Of a DNA stretch of 64,000 nt, positions 7,188 through 15,987 are shown piece after piece. Below the pieces are notes generated by a model that was given only the letters and a program-made list of their open reading frames with translations, searched no databases and was not told the origin of the DNA. The stretch lies in assembly GCA_041179465.1 (NCBI GenBank), contig JBEGTJ010000003.1:1-64000 (forward strand), given 5' to 3'. The translations under genes and the position numbers were made by a program. This DNA comes from TMED14 sp041179465. GTDB lineage: Bacteria; Bacteroidota; Bacteroidia; Flavobacteriales; Schleiferiaceae. Each line of letters opens with the position of its first letter. Position 1 is the stretch's first letter.

Positions 7188-9671
7188 ATGGAAGTACCCC
7201 GCTTTTCGCTCCTCTCTGAGGACACCGACCTTATTCCGCTCATCACCAACGAAGAAGACAACTCGGTCCCTGAGGCCGACTTGGCCCACGAGTTGGCGCT
7301 CCTTCCGCTGCGCAACACCGTGCAGTTTCCGGGGGTGGTCAGCCCCATCACCGCCGGGCGCGACAAGTCGATCCGCCTGATTCAGGAGGCCCAAAAGGGC
7401 AAAAAGCTCTTTGGCGTCGTGGCGCAGCGCAACGCCGACACCGAGACCCCCTCGGCCGACGACTTGCATCCGGTGGGCACCCTGGTCCAGATGGTCAAGT
7501 CCTTCCGCATGCCCGACGGCAACATCACGGCCATCTTGCAGGGCAAGCGCCGGTTCCGCATCGTGGAACTGCTCACCGACGAGCCCTACCACCGCGCCCG
7601 GGTGGAGTACCTCGACGACGTCGTGCCTGAAGAAGGCGATACCGAGTTCACCGCGTTGATGTCGACCATTCGCGAACTGTCGCTTGAAATCATCCAGGAG
7701 AGCCCCAACATTCCCACCGAGGCGCAGATTGCGGTTAAAAACATCGAGTCCGACACCTTTTTGCTGCACTTCATCGCGAGCAACACCAACCTCGAGGTGG
7801 AGGCCAAGCAGCTCCTGCTCGAGGAGCACGACCTGAAGGTCCGCGCCCAGCAGGTGCTCAAGCATTTGAGCCACGAGAAGCACTTGCTCGAGGTCAAGAA
7901 CGACATCGCCAATAAAGTGCGCGTGGAGTTCGACCAGCAGCAGCGGGAGTACTTCTTGCAGCAGCAAATGCGCACGATTCAAGAGGAACTGGGCGGCAAC
8001 AGCTTTGAGGCGGAATTTGAGTCGTTCCGCCAGCGAGCGGCCGCCAAAAAGTGGCCCGCCGAAGCGGCCCAGCAGTTTGAGAAGGAGCTGGCGCGCCTGC
8101 AGCGGCTGAATCCGCAGGTACCCGATTTTGGAATCCAGCGCAACTACCTCGAGCTGATGCTCGACCTGCCCTGGGACCACGTGGTCAAGGACCGCCACGA
8201 CCTGAAGAAGGCCCGCAAAATCCTCGACCGCGACCACTTTGGCCTCGAAAAAGTGAAGGAGCGCATCCTCGAGCACCTCGCGGTGCTGGCCCTCAAAGGC
8301 GACCTGAAAAGCCCGATTTTGTGCCTGTACGGCCCTCCGGGGGTGGGCAAAACTTCGCTGGGTCGCTCGATTGCTGAGTCCCTTGGCCGACCCTACGTGC
8401 GCATGTCGCTGGGCGGAATGCGCGACGAAGCCGAGATCCGCGGCCACCGCAAAACCTACATTGGCGCCATGCCCGGCCGCATCCTGCAGCAAATCAAAAA
8501 GGCAGGCGCGTCCAATCCCGTGCTCGTGCTCGACGAAATCGACAAGCTCGGCATGGGTGCCCAAGGCGACCCTTCAAGTGCGCTGCTCGAGGTGCTCGAT
8601 CCCGAGCAAAACCACGCCTTCCACGACCACTTCCTCGAGATGGGGTACGACCTGTCTAAGGTGCTCTTCATTGCGACCGCCAACAACTTGGGCGGAATTC
8701 AGCCGGCGCTGCGCGACCGAATGGAGCTGATTGAGGTCACGGGCTACACGCGCGAAGAAAAGGTCAAGATTGCCCAAAACCACTTGATGCCCAAGCAGCT
8801 GCGCGAGCACGGCCTCGAACCCAAGGCCCTCAAGCTCGAGGGGTCGACGGCCTCAGCACTGATCGAAGGCTACACCCGGGAGTCGGGCGTGCGCCGACTC
8901 GACCAGCAGCTGGCCAAGCTCGCCCGCAAGGCCGCCTTAGCCCGCGCCGAGGGCAAGGACTTCCCCGCGAAGCCCTCCGCGGCCGACCTGACCGAGATTT
9001 TGGGTGTGGCGCGCTTCCGCAAAGACGACTACGCCAACGACGGCGTGGCGGGCGTGGCCACCGGCCTCGCCTGGACCCCGGTGGGCGGCGACATTTTGTA
9101 CCTGGAATCCAGCATTGCCCCGGGCAGCGGCCGACTCAGCATCACCGGCAACCTGGGCGACGTGATGAAGGAGTCCGCCACCTTAGCCATGACCTTTTTG
9201 AAGGCCAATGCGGCGGAATTTGGCCTGGAACCCGAGCACTTCAGCCAGTACGACGTGCACCTTCACGTACCCGAAGGCGCCGTCCCCAAAGACGGTCCGT
9301 CGGCGGGAATCGCCTTGCTCACCGCGCTGACCTCGCTCTACACCCAGCGCCGGGTGCGCAACGCCTTGGCCCTGAGCGGCGAAATCACCCTTCGCGGCAA
9401 GGTGCTGCCCGTGGGCGGAATTCGCGAGAAGCTGCTCGCCGCCAAGCGCGCGGGCATCAAAACGGTGCTGCTTTGCGCCGACAACGAGCGCGACGTGCGC
9501 GAAATTCCCGAGAACTACCTCAAGGGACTCGAGGTGCGCTACGTGAAGTCGATGCGCGAGGTCTTGGACTACTCGGTAACCGATAAGAAGGTCAAAAACG
9601 CCAAGGTGCTGAGCGTGCGCAAGCCCGCGCAGGCGACGGAGGCGACCGGATCGTCGTCGGCTAAAGCGTAA
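7188..9671 (+). CDS. lon: ATP-dependent protease La
   Basis: Lon is a cytosolic AAA+ serine protease that degrades damaged and regulatory proteins. The 827-residue protein has the full architecture: a LON substrate domain (about 30-230), a coiled-coil region rich in Gln and Glu (about 240-300), an AAA+ module with Walker A GPPGVGKTS near residue 381 and Walker B VLVLDEIDK, and a protease domain with the catalytic Ser in KDGPSAG near 705 and Lys in VGGIREK near 747. The ATG at 7188 (MEVPRF) is used; the frame extends further upstream over the end of the preceding gene. porQ follows 9 bases after the stop. Confidence 0.97.
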   Translation: MEVPRFSLLSEDTDLIPLITNEEDNSVPEADLAHELALLPLRNTVQFPGVVSPITAGRDKSIRLIQEAQKGKKLFGVVAQRNADTETPSADDLHPVGTLVQMVKSFRMPDGNITAILQGKRRFRIVELLTDEPYHRARVEYLDDVVPEEGDTEFTALMSTIRELSLEIIQESPNIPTEAQIAVKNIESDTFLLHFIASNTNLEVEAKQLLLEEHDLKVRAQQVLKHLSHEKHLLEVKNDIANKVRVEFDQQQREYFLQQQMRTIQEELGGNSFEAEFESFRQRAAAKKWPAEAAQQFEKELARLQRLNPQVPDFGIQRNYLELMLDLPWDHVVKDRHDLKKARKILDRDHFGLEKVKERILEHLAVLALKGDLKSPILCLYGPPGVGKTSLGRSIAESLGRPYVRMSLGGMRDEAEIRGHRKTYIGAMPGRILQQIKKAGASNPVLVLDEIDKLGMGAQGDPSSALLEVLDPEQNHAFHDHFLEMGYDLSKVLFIATANNLGGIQPALRDRMELIEVTGYTREEKVKIAQNHLMPKQLREHGLEPKALKLEGSTASALIEGYTRESGVRRLDQQLAKLARKAALARAEGKDFPAKPSAADLTEILGVARFRKDDYANDGVAGVATGLAWTPVGGDILYLESSIAPGSGRLSITGNLGDVMKESATLAMTFLKANAAEFGLEPEHFSQYDVHLHVPEGAVPKDGPSAGIALLTALTSLYTQRRVRNALALSGEITLRGKVLPVGGIREKLLAAKRAGIKTVLLCADNERDVREIPENYLKGLEVRYVKSMREVLDYSVTDKKVKNAKVLSVRKPAQATEATGSSSAKA

Positions 9672-9680
9672 CTTGCTGCG

Positions 9681-10691
9681 GTGCGCACAGGCCTCATTTG
9701 CATCGTGTTGGCGGTTTCGGTACCCGGATTCGCCCAAACGGGTTCGTGGTCGACCCTGAACACGGCGGGCTCGGCGCGCTGGAACGCCTTGGCGGGGGCG
9801 GCTTGGGCATTCCCGGCCGACGCCGCGTCGTCCACCTTTAACCCGTCGCTGGCGGCAGGCCTCGACCGCAGCCAAGCGGTGCTGAGTACGGGGCGGCTTC
9901 CGAGCGGACTCCGCCTGGGCCACATGAGTGCGGCCTTTCGGCGCAAGGGCTGGTACGCTTCGGTCGGCGCGGACTACCTCAACACCGGCGCGATGCCCGA
10001 AACCAACGAGCTGGGCACCGTCATCGGAACGTTTCGCTTTCAGGAGTCCCGTCCACGGGTGACCCTTGCCCGGTCCTGGGCCGTGGGCGACCGCGGCGCG
10101 CAACTTCTGGTGGGGGCCACGCTGCGCTGGACCCTTCAGACGGCCTCAAACCTCGTGGGCCAAGCGCTGAGTACCGACTGGGGCGCCACCTTAGTGGCCG
10201 ACAGCGGACGGGTGCACGCGGCGTTGGTCCTGCAGCATGCGGGCCTGAGCCTCGATCCGTTGGGGGCCACCCCCGAACCCCTTCCCACAGCGCTGCACGC
10301 CGCCCTCAGCCGCAAGTTTCGCTACGCCCCGTTCCGGGTGCATGTGGCGGCCCGCGACCTTCAGCGCTGGAACCTGGCGGGCTACGAGCCCTTGCGCGAC
10401 GTGCGGGACCCGCTGACCGGCCAGTCGACCTACAACGCGCCGTCGTGGACCAACTTGGCCCTGCGGCACCTGGCGGTCGCCGTGGAGGCCGAGCTGGGCG
10501 GACGCCTCCGCGCCCAAATTGGCTACGATTTTCGCCGACAGCTCGAAATGCAACTTCCCACGCGGCGCACCAACGCGGGGCTCAGCCTGGGATTTGGACT
10601 CAAGGCGGGCAAGAGCCAAATCCAATGGTCGCAGTCGGTCTACCACGTCGCAGGCCGCTTCACCCAGTTTTCCTTTACCCGTTCGCTATGA
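9681..10691 (+). CDS. porQ: type IX secretion system outer-membrane protein PorQ
   Basis: The 336-residue protein starts (GTG) with a signal peptide ending around GFAQ and continues as amphipathic strands, consistent with an outer-membrane beta-barrel of the PorQ/PorV/FadL type. PorQ takes part in T9SS, which exports proteins carrying C-terminal sorting domains; two such cargo genes occur in this window (19996-21786 and 22851-24266). Its position directly before cmk supports the call, since porQ-cmk adjacency is recurrent in Bacteroidetes. The stop overlaps the cmk ATG (ATGA). The identification rests on length, topology and context. Confidence 0.8.
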   Translation: MRTGLICIVLAVSVPGFAQTGSWSTLNTAGSARWNALAGAAWAFPADAASSTFNPSLAAGLDRSQAVLSTGRLPSGLRLGHMSAAFRRKGWYASVGADYLNTGAMPETNELGTVIGTFRFQESRPRVTLARSWAVGDRGAQLLVGATLRWTLQTASNLVGQALSTDWGATLVADSGRVHAALVLQHAGLSLDPLGATPEPLPTALHAALSRKFRYAPFRVHVAARDLQRWNLAGYEPLRDVRDPLTGQSTYNAPSWTNLALRHLAVAVEAELGGRLRAQIGYDFRRQLEMQLPTRRTNAGLSLGFGLKAGKSQIQWSQSVYHVAGRFTQFSFTRSL

Positions 10692-11374
10692 CCCCGATTC
10701 GCATTGCCGTCGACGGATACGCCTCGACCGGAAAGTCCACGTTGGCCAAGCGCTTGGCGGCCGCCCTCGGATTTTTGTACATCGACACCGGCGCCATGTA
10801 CCGCATGGTGGCCCTTCACGCGATTCGCCAGGGCTGGGCGTCGCCCGAGGGAATTAACGCCGTCGCGATTAACGCCTCGCTGGAGCAGCTCCACCTGGGC
10901 TTCGCACGCGACACCCAAGGCCGCAACCGCGCCATCCTCAACGGCGAAGACGTCGAAGATGCGATTCGGAGCATGGAGGTGAGCCGGGTCGTCAGCGCGG
11001 TTTCGTCGCTCGTCCCCGTGCGCCGCAGGTTGGTCGCCCAGCAGCAAGCCATGGGCCGAAGCCACAGCGTGGTCATGGACGGCCGCGACATTGGCACCGT
11101 GGTGTTTCCCGACGCGGAACTCAAGCTTTTTGTGACCGCCGACGCCGACGTGCGGGCCCAGCGCCGATTTGCCGAAATGGACGCCGCCCAGCCCGGAGCG
11201 GTGAGCCTCGCCGAGGTCAAGGCCAACCTGCTTCAGCGCGACAAAGAGGACCGCGAGCGGCTCGACAGCCCGCTGCTGCTTGCCGACGACGCGGTCGTAC
11301 TCGACAACTCGCAGGTGTCGCCCGACGAGCTGTTTGACGCGGCCATGAAGCTCGTGGCCTCGGTAAATTCCTAA
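10688..11374 (+). CDS. cmk: cytidylate kinase
   Basis: Cmk phosphorylates CMP and dCMP with ATP, recycling nucleotides from RNA and from phospholipid synthesis. The 228-residue protein has the P-loop DGYASTGKST at residues 8-17, the CMP-binding segment YIDTGAMYR and the conserved VMDGRDIGTVVFPDA. The start is the ATG at 10688, which overlaps the porQ stop by four bases; the frame extends upstream inside porQ, but only from the ATG does the family sequence begin. Its stop is six bases from the convergent psd stop. CMP released by CdsA/Psd-pathway lipid synthesis next door would be a substrate. Confidence 0.96.
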   Translation: MTPIRIAVDGYASTGKSTLAKRLAAALGFLYIDTGAMYRMVALHAIRQGWASPEGINAVAINASLEQLHLGFARDTQGRNRAILNGEDVEDAIRSMEVSRVVSAVSSLVPVRRRLVAQQQAMGRSHSVVMDGRDIGTVVFPDAELKLFVTADADVRAQRRFAEMDAAQPGAVSLAEVKANLLQRDKEDRERLDSPLLLADDAVVLDNSQVSPDELFDAAMKLVASVNS

Positions 11375-11380
11375 TTCAAG

Positions 11381-12046
11381 CTATTGGCCGACGGCCTTGA
11401 GTCGGGCAATGACCGTTTCGCCCCCGCGGGGCTTGTCGCCGATTTGGCAAAGCACCTCGGCGTCTAAAGGGAGGAAGAGGTCGACGCGCGATCCGAAGCG
11501 GATGAAGCCTACGTCTTCGCCCACCGAAACGGGCTGGCCGGGTTTGACGTACACGGCGATGCGGCGTGCGACGGCTCCGGCGATTTGGCGAATCATCACT
11601 TCTCCGTGGTTGAGGGTGTCAAAAACCAGGGTGGTGCGCTCGTTTTCGGTGCTCGACTTGGGGTGCCAGGCCACGAGGTACTTGCCTTGGTGGTACTTGG
11701 CGAACACCGTTTTTCCGCTGACGGGCGCGCGGTTGACGTGCACGTTGAGCGGAGACATGAAAATGCTAATCTGCTTGCGCGTTCCGTTGAAGTACTCGGA
11801 TTCTTGGGCTTCCTCGATCACGACCACCGTGCCGTCGGCGGGCGCAATCACGTCTCCGGCTTGAGCGACGGTGGTCCGCGTGGGGTTGCGGAAGAACTGA
11901 AGCACCAGCCCTAAAAGGACCAGGCCCACCGCGAGGTACGCACTCACGGCCCATTCAGGGGCGCCCAATTGGGTGAGGAGCACGTAGGGCAGGGCCAGGA
12001 TCAGGAGGCTGACAAAAATGGTTTTGGTTCCTTCGCGGTGCAGCAT
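11381..12046 (-). CDS. psd: phosphatidylserine decarboxylase
   Basis: Psd makes phosphatidylethanolamine from phosphatidylserine at the inner membrane. The 221-residue protein is the short type common in Bacteroidetes. It has two N-terminal hydrophobic segments (about 10-50), the FFRNPTR and IAPADGTV motifs, the FMSPLNVHVNR core and the self-cleavage site FGSR near residue 180, where the Ser becomes the pyruvoyl group. It follows cdsA by 9 bases, so two steps of phospholipid synthesis lie in one transcript. No phosphatidylserine synthase gene is in the window. Confidence 0.95.
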   Translation of the reverse strand: MLHREGTKTIFVSLLILALPYVLLTQLGAPEWAVSAYLAVGLVLLGLVLQFFRNPTRTTVAQAGDVIAPADGTVVVIEEAQESEYFNGTRKQISIFMSPLNVHVNRAPVSGKTVFAKYHQGKYLVAWHPKSSTENERTTLVFDTLNHGEVMIRQIAGAVARRIAVYVKPGQPVSVGEDVGFIRFGSRVDLFLPLDAEVLCQIGDKPRGGETVIARLKAVGQ

Positions 12047-12055
12047 GAGGGGGAG

Positions 12056-12676
12056 TTAAAACGTTTGAACGGCAATGAGAATGAGGACGAGGACCACGCT
12101 CGAGAGGAGGTAGCTGTCCAGACGGTCGAGGAATCCGCCATGGCCGGGCAGAAACACGCCCGAATCTTTCACTCCCGACACGCGCTTGAAGTAGGAGCCC
12201 ACCAAGTCGCCCACCGGCGCGGCCGCAGCCACGGTCGCCGGGAGCAGGAGGGAAAGCGCCATCGAGGTGTGCAGCACGGAATGAAGCAGGACGTGGCCCA
12301 CTCCGAAGGTGCAGATTAGGCCTACGGCCAAGCCCTCCCAGGTCTTTTTGGGCGAAAGCACCGGCGCCATCGGCCTGCGGCCCCAAAGGCGTCCGCCCAC
12401 GTAGGCCATGGAGTCCGAAAGCCAAATGAGCACAAAGACCGCAAAAATGGACTGGCCGCCGCCCACGCCCCAAAGCCATCCGGTCGCGAGGGCGCTGGCA
12501 AAGGCGTAAAGGATTCCGGCCGAGCGAAGCTTGGGGCTCAGGTTCGGGAGTTGGGTGAATTCGTAGGCGACTCCGGCCAAAAGCAGGAACAGCAGGGCGG
12601 GCGTCCACGAGAAGCCGAGGCACAAGAACGCGACGACTAGGGCATACACGAGGCCCCAGATGCTGCGCTGCATCAT
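12056..12676 (-). CDS. cdsA: phosphatidate cytidylyltransferase
   Basis: CdsA is an integral membrane enzyme that converts phosphatidic acid and CTP into CDP-diacylglycerol. The signature is clear in the second half: SYFKRVSGVKDSG followed by PGHGGFLDRLDS. The protein has several hydrophobic helices but is only 206 residues long, shorter than the usual 260-285, apparently through loss of N-terminal helices; the start overlaps the upstream LUD gene stop by four bases, so no longer start is available without deep overlap. It precedes psd in the same transcript. Confidence 0.93.
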   Translation of the reverse strand: MMQRSIWGLVYALVVAFLCLGFSWTPALLFLLLAGVAYEFTQLPNLSPKLRSAGILYAFASALATGWLWGVGGGQSIFAVFVLIWLSDSMAYVGGRLWGRRPMAPVLSPKKTWEGLAVGLICTFGVGHVLLHSVLHTSMALSLLLPATVAAAAPVGDLVGSYFKRVSGVKDSGVFLPGHGGFLDRLDSYLLSSVVLVLILIAVQTF

Positions 12677-13302
12677 AGGTCGGCAAAGAGGTGGTCTTCG
12701 ACGAGGAAGAAGTACAGTTCGCGGCCCTTGTTGGGGTCGACTTTGGCTTGCAGAACGGCCTCGTCGCGCTTGCCCTTGAGGGTGATGATGCTCAGGGGGC
12801 GCTGCTCGCGGTGGAATTTGTTGATGGCGGCCATTCCATCAGACAGGCTGTTGACGACCTGAGACACGCGGGCGACCACCAGGTGCACGGCAGGGAGCTG
12901 CGCAAACTTCAACCCTTGGGTTTGGGCGTCGGTGATCATGATGCCTCCGGTTTGGGCCACGGCCGCATGGCAGGTGGTCGCCATGGCGTCGGCTTCGAGG
13001 GGATTGTCGTGAACGACCTGCAGCCCCGCCTGCTGAAACCACGCGTGCAGGTGTTTTTCAGGAACAAAAAACTGGGTTTGGCCGGTTTCTGATCCTACGG
13101 CTTTCAGGTTGTCGACGACCTCGTCGATGCTGCCGCAGTACAAAAAAAGGCCGCCTGACTGGGTGAAGCGCCGCACAAAAGCGAGGTCTACGGGATCTTC
13201 GAGCGCGGCGTACTTGCCCAAATTGGGGTCCGCCACTTCGTCGCCCCCCGCTTGAGGAGCGCCGCTGAGCACCGTCAGGAATTTACCGATCCAACCCGCC
13301 AT
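12673..13302 (-). CDS. LUD-domain protein (LutC/YkgG family)
   Basis: LUD-domain proteins include LutC and the C-terminal part of LutB, which are needed for L-lactate oxidation; many single-domain members are uncharacterised. The 209-residue sequence shows the family pattern SGGLFLYCGS near residue 50, the alternating conserved TTCHAAVAQTGGIMI segment in the middle, and HLVVARVSQVVNSLSDG. No LutA or LutB gene is nearby. Instead it sits between ftsH and cdsA, an order I recall as common in Flavobacteriia. It has its own promoter box 7 bases upstream of the ATG. Confidence 0.85.
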   Translation of the reverse strand: MAGWIGKFLTVLSGAPQAGGDEVADPNLGKYAALEDPVDLAFVRRFTQSGGLFLYCGSIDEVVDNLKAVGSETGQTQFFVPEKHLHAWFQQAGLQVVHDNPLEADAMATTCHAAVAQTGGIMITDAQTQGLKFAQLPAVHLVVARVSQVVNSLSDGMAAINKFHREQRPLSIITLKGKRDEAVLQAKVDPNKGRELYFFLVEDHLFADL

Positions 13303-13309
13303 TTACTGG

Positions 13310-13317
13310 CGAAAATA
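13310..13317 (-). promoter_or_regulatory. -7 promoter box (TATTTTCG) of the LUD-cdsA-psd unit
   Basis: The minus strand reads TATTTTCG, one mismatch to TAnnTTTG, in the 49-base gap between ftsH and the LUD gene, 7 bases before the ATG at 13302. Confidence 0.5.
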
Positions 13318-13351
13318 ACACATAAATGCTTCGCAGCGCGCGTCCACCCAA

Positions 13352-15505
13352 TTAGGCTTCAGGTTGCCCTTCGCTCGCGGCTTCGGCAGGCGCGTCGGCC
13401 AGCGGGAGTTCGGTGGGGTCGGGGTCTGCCTGGGGCGTTGCCGCGGCCTCGGGCGCCTCGGCCGAATCGGGTGTTGCTGCCGCTTCGGGCGCCGGTACCG
13501 ACGCTGCTGTTGCTGCGGCTTCAGGCGCCTCGGCAGCCTCTTCGAGGGCGGCAAGGCGTTCTTCGCGGCTCTTCCACGGGCGCTCGCCAAAAATCTCGAC
13601 GAGGTTGTCTCTGAAGATTACTTCTTTGGTCAGCAATTCCTGGGCAAGGGCCTCGAGCTTTTCTCGGTTGCCGCGGAGCAGCTCTTTGGCGCGCTCGTAC
13701 TGGCCTTCAATGAGCTTGCTGATCTCTTCGTCGATGACTTCGGCGGTCCGCTCCGAATAGGGCTTGTCGAACTGGTATTCGTTTTGGCCCGACGAATCGT
13801 AGTAGGTGATGTTGCCCAGGCGGTCGTTGAGGCCATAAACCGCAACCATGGCGCGGGCTTGCTTGGTCACTTTTTCGAGGTCGCTGAGGGCCCCAGTCGT
13901 CACTCGGCCAAAAATCACCTCTTCGGCAGCGCGTCCGCCCAGGGTGGCGCACATTTCGTCGAGCATTTGCTCGGTGCTGTTCAGCTGGCGCTCTTCGGGA
14001 AGGTACCAGGCGGCGCCCAAGGAGCGTCCGCGCGGAACAATCGTCACCTTGACCAGCGGCGAGGCGTGCTCGAGCAGCCAGCTCACGGTGGCGTGCCCCG
14101 ACTCGTGGTAGGCGATGATTTCTTTCTCTTCGGGCGTAATGATTTTGGACTTTTTCTCGAGTCCGCCCACGATGCGGTCGACGGCGTCGAGGAAGTCCTG
14201 TTTTTCCACCACGCTTTTGTTCTTGCGGGCGGCCACCAAGGCGGCTTCGTTGCACACGTTGGCGATGTCGGCGCCGCTGAATCCCGGGGTTTGGCGGGCC
14301 AGAAACTCGACGTCTACGTTTTCGCCCAATTTGAGCGGACGCAGGTGCACCTTGAAAATCTCAATGCGCTCGGTGACCTCGGGAAGGTCCACGTAGATGA
14401 TGCGGTCGAAGCGGCCGGCGCGCATCAGGGCGCGGTCCAAAATGTCGGCCCGGTTGGTGGCGGCCATCACGATGACGTGCTCGTTGGTCCCAAAACCGTC
14501 CATTTCGGTGAGGAGTTGGTTGAGCGTGTTCTCGCGCTCGTCGTTGCCGCCGCTGAACGCGTTGCGGCCGCGGGCCCGTCCGATGGCGTCAATCTCGTCG
14601 ATGAAGATGATGCTCGGCGACTTTTCTTTGGCTTGCTTGAACAGGTCGCGGACCCGGCTCGCGCCCACGCCCACAAACATTTCGACAAAATCGGAGCCGC
14701 TCAGCGAGAAGAAGGGCACTTGGGCTTCGCCGGCCACGGCCTTGGCCAGCAAGGTTTTACCGGTTCCCGGAGGGCCGCTCAGCAGCACTCCTTTGGGGAT
14801 TTTGCCCCCGAGGTCGGTGTATTTTTTGGGATTTTTCAAAAAGTCCACGACTTCGAGAACCTCGTCTTTGGCGCCGTCGAGGCCGGCCACGTCCTTGAAG
14901 GTCACCTTCACGGCGTTGTCGGCGTCAAACATTTGCGCGCGGCTCTTGCCAATGTTGAAAATTTGGCCGCCGGGTCCGCCCGCGCCGCCGCCGCCCATGC
15001 GGCGCATCAAGAAGAACCAAATGGCGGCAAACAGCAAAATCGGCACAATCCAGGCCAAGGCCTCGCCCCAGTAGTTGGGTTCGTCTTTGTATTCAACGTT
15101 GATTTCGGCCACCTCGGGGTGCTGGGTGTAGAAGCGCTCCATCGCGCGGTCAAACGACTCGGCGGGCATTTCAAACACGTAGTGCGGACCTTGGTTCGGG
15201 GCGTCTCCCAGCGTGGTCTTGGCGAGCTCGGCGTACTCGTCAAGGGCCGCCAAGCTGTCGGCGTTGACGAATACGTACACCTCTTTGCTGTTCACGACCT
15301 TGACGCGGTCGACGTGTCCGCGCTCAATGCGGGCACTGAGCTCGTTAAAGGTCGACGGCTTGGTTTGGCTACCGAACTGGCTTTGCGCGAATTGAAGGCC
15401 CAGAAGACCCACAAACACGGCTATATACAGCCAGCTGAAATTGAACTTGGGAAGGCCTCCTTTGGGCGATTCGCCCGGCTTGGGGCCTTTATTTTTTTTG
15501 CTCAT
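13352..15505 (-). CDS. ftsH: ATP-dependent zinc metalloprotease FtsH
   Basis: FtsH is a membrane-anchored AAA+ protease that removes misassembled membrane proteins and regulates lipid synthesis. The 717-residue protein has two N-terminal transmembrane segments (about 22-40 and 133-152), a Gly-rich linker, Walker A GPPGTGKT near residue 245, Walker B IIFIDEIDA and the zinc site HESGH near 465. The last 70 residues are an unusual low-complexity tail of Ala, Glu and Pro with three APEAAAT copies. It follows rsfS by only six bases and is presumably read from the rsfS promoter. Confidence 0.97.
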   Translation of the reverse strand: MSKKNKGPKPGESPKGGLPKFNFSWLYIAVFVGLLGLQFAQSQFGSQTKPSTFNELSARIERGHVDRVKVVNSKEVYVFVNADSLAALDEYAELAKTTLGDAPNQGPHYVFEMPAESFDRAMERFYTQHPEVAEINVEYKDEPNYWGEALAWIVPILLFAAIWFFLMRRMGGGGAGGPGGQIFNIGKSRAQMFDADNAVKVTFKDVAGLDGAKDEVLEVVDFLKNPKKYTDLGGKIPKGVLLSGPPGTGKTLLAKAVAGEAQVPFFSLSGSDFVEMFVGVGASRVRDLFKQAKEKSPSIIFIDEIDAIGRARGRNAFSGGNDERENTLNQLLTEMDGFGTNEHVIVMAATNRADILDRALMRAGRFDRIIYVDLPEVTERIEIFKVHLRPLKLGENVDVEFLARQTPGFSGADIANVCNEAALVAARKNKSVVEKQDFLDAVDRIVGGLEKKSKIITPEEKEIIAYHESGHATVSWLLEHASPLVKVTIVPRGRSLGAAWYLPEERQLNSTEQMLDEMCATLGGRAAEEVIFGRVTTGALSDLEKVTKQARAMVAVYGLNDRLGNITYYDSSGQNEYQFDKPYSERTAEVIDEEISKLIEGQYERAKELLRGNREKLEALAQELLTKEVIFRDNLVEIFGERPWKSREERLAALEEAAEAPEAAATAASVPAPEAAATPDSAEAPEAAATPQADPDPTELPLADAPAEAASEGQPEA
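13385..13540. repeat. Ala/Pro/Glu-rich imperfect repeats in the ftsH 3' end
   Basis: The segment encodes the FtsH C-terminal tail, in which the heptad APEAAAT occurs three times among further Pro/Ala/Glu stretches. The corresponding DNA repeats are imperfect. The boundaries are approximate. Confidence 0.7.
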
Positions 15506-15511
15506 CAGAAA

Positions 15512-15898
15512 TTAAACAGCTTCAACGAGGTATTGTTGGGGGAGGGCAACCGAAACCGCATCGGCCCAAAGGCCTTCGAGGTCATAAAACACGCGGGCTT
15601 CGCGCTGAAAGAGGTGCACCACCACCGACACGTAGTCCATGAGAATCCATTCCGATTGCTGCGCGCCTTCGACGTGCCACGGCTTGTCGTTGGCCTCTTC
15701 GCGCACCCGTTTGTGCACGGCTTCAGCCATGGCGTTCACTTGGGTCGTGGATTGGGCCTCGGCCACAATAAAAAAGTCGCACACGGCGTTTTCAAGTCCG
15801 CGCAGGTCGAGGAGTACGAGGTTCTCCCCCTTAATGTCACTCACGCCCTCAAGGGCGCTGCGCACGATTTGGGGAAGTTCGGCAAAGGATGCAGTCAT
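15512..15898 (-). CDS. rsfS: ribosomal silencing factor RsfS
   Basis: RsfS binds L14 on the free 50S subunit and blocks joining to 30S when nutrients are short. The 128-residue protein has the family motifs: VLLDLRGLENAVCDFFIVAEAQS near the N-terminus, contracted here as the DLRG...DFFIV pair, then WHVEGAQQSEWILMDYVSVVVHLF near the middle (positions about 74-97, with the conserved DY). The ATG at 15898 is four bases from a TAATTTTA box. ftsH follows six bases after the stop. Confidence 0.95.
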   Translation of the reverse strand: MTASFAELPQIVRSALEGVSDIKGENLVLLDLRGLENAVCDFFIVAEAQSTTQVNAMAEAVHKRVREEANDKPWHVEGAQQSEWILMDYVSVVVHLFQREARVFYDLEGLWADAVSVALPQQYLVEAV

Positions 15899-15902
15899 TC
15901 GG

Positions 15903-15910
15903 TAAAATTA
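15903..15910 (-). promoter_or_regulatory. -7 promoter box (TAATTTTA) of rsfS-ftsH
   Basis: The minus strand reads TAATTTTA, one change from TAnnTTTG, four bases before the rsfS ATG; a leaderless transcript is predicted. Confidence 0.5.
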
Positions 15911-15975
15911 CCCGCCCTTCAGCACAATTAAGGTGCCAATTTGGTCGATCGGCGGAATTGCGGGGTAATTCGCCG

Positions 15976-15983
15976 CATTTTTG
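15976..15983 (+). promoter_or_regulatory. -7 promoter box (CATTTTTG) of birA
   Basis: CATTTTTG differs from TAnnTTTG only at the first base and ends four bases before the ATG at 15988. It supports this start over in-frame positions further upstream. Confidence 0.45.
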
Positions 15984-15987
15984 CAGT

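Noticed and set aside
13364..15931. 855-codon plus-strand frame opposite ftsH and rsfS
   Set aside because: A mirror of the ftsH codon pattern; the translation is His/Gly/Val-rich nonsense and the minus strand holds full FtsH motifs.
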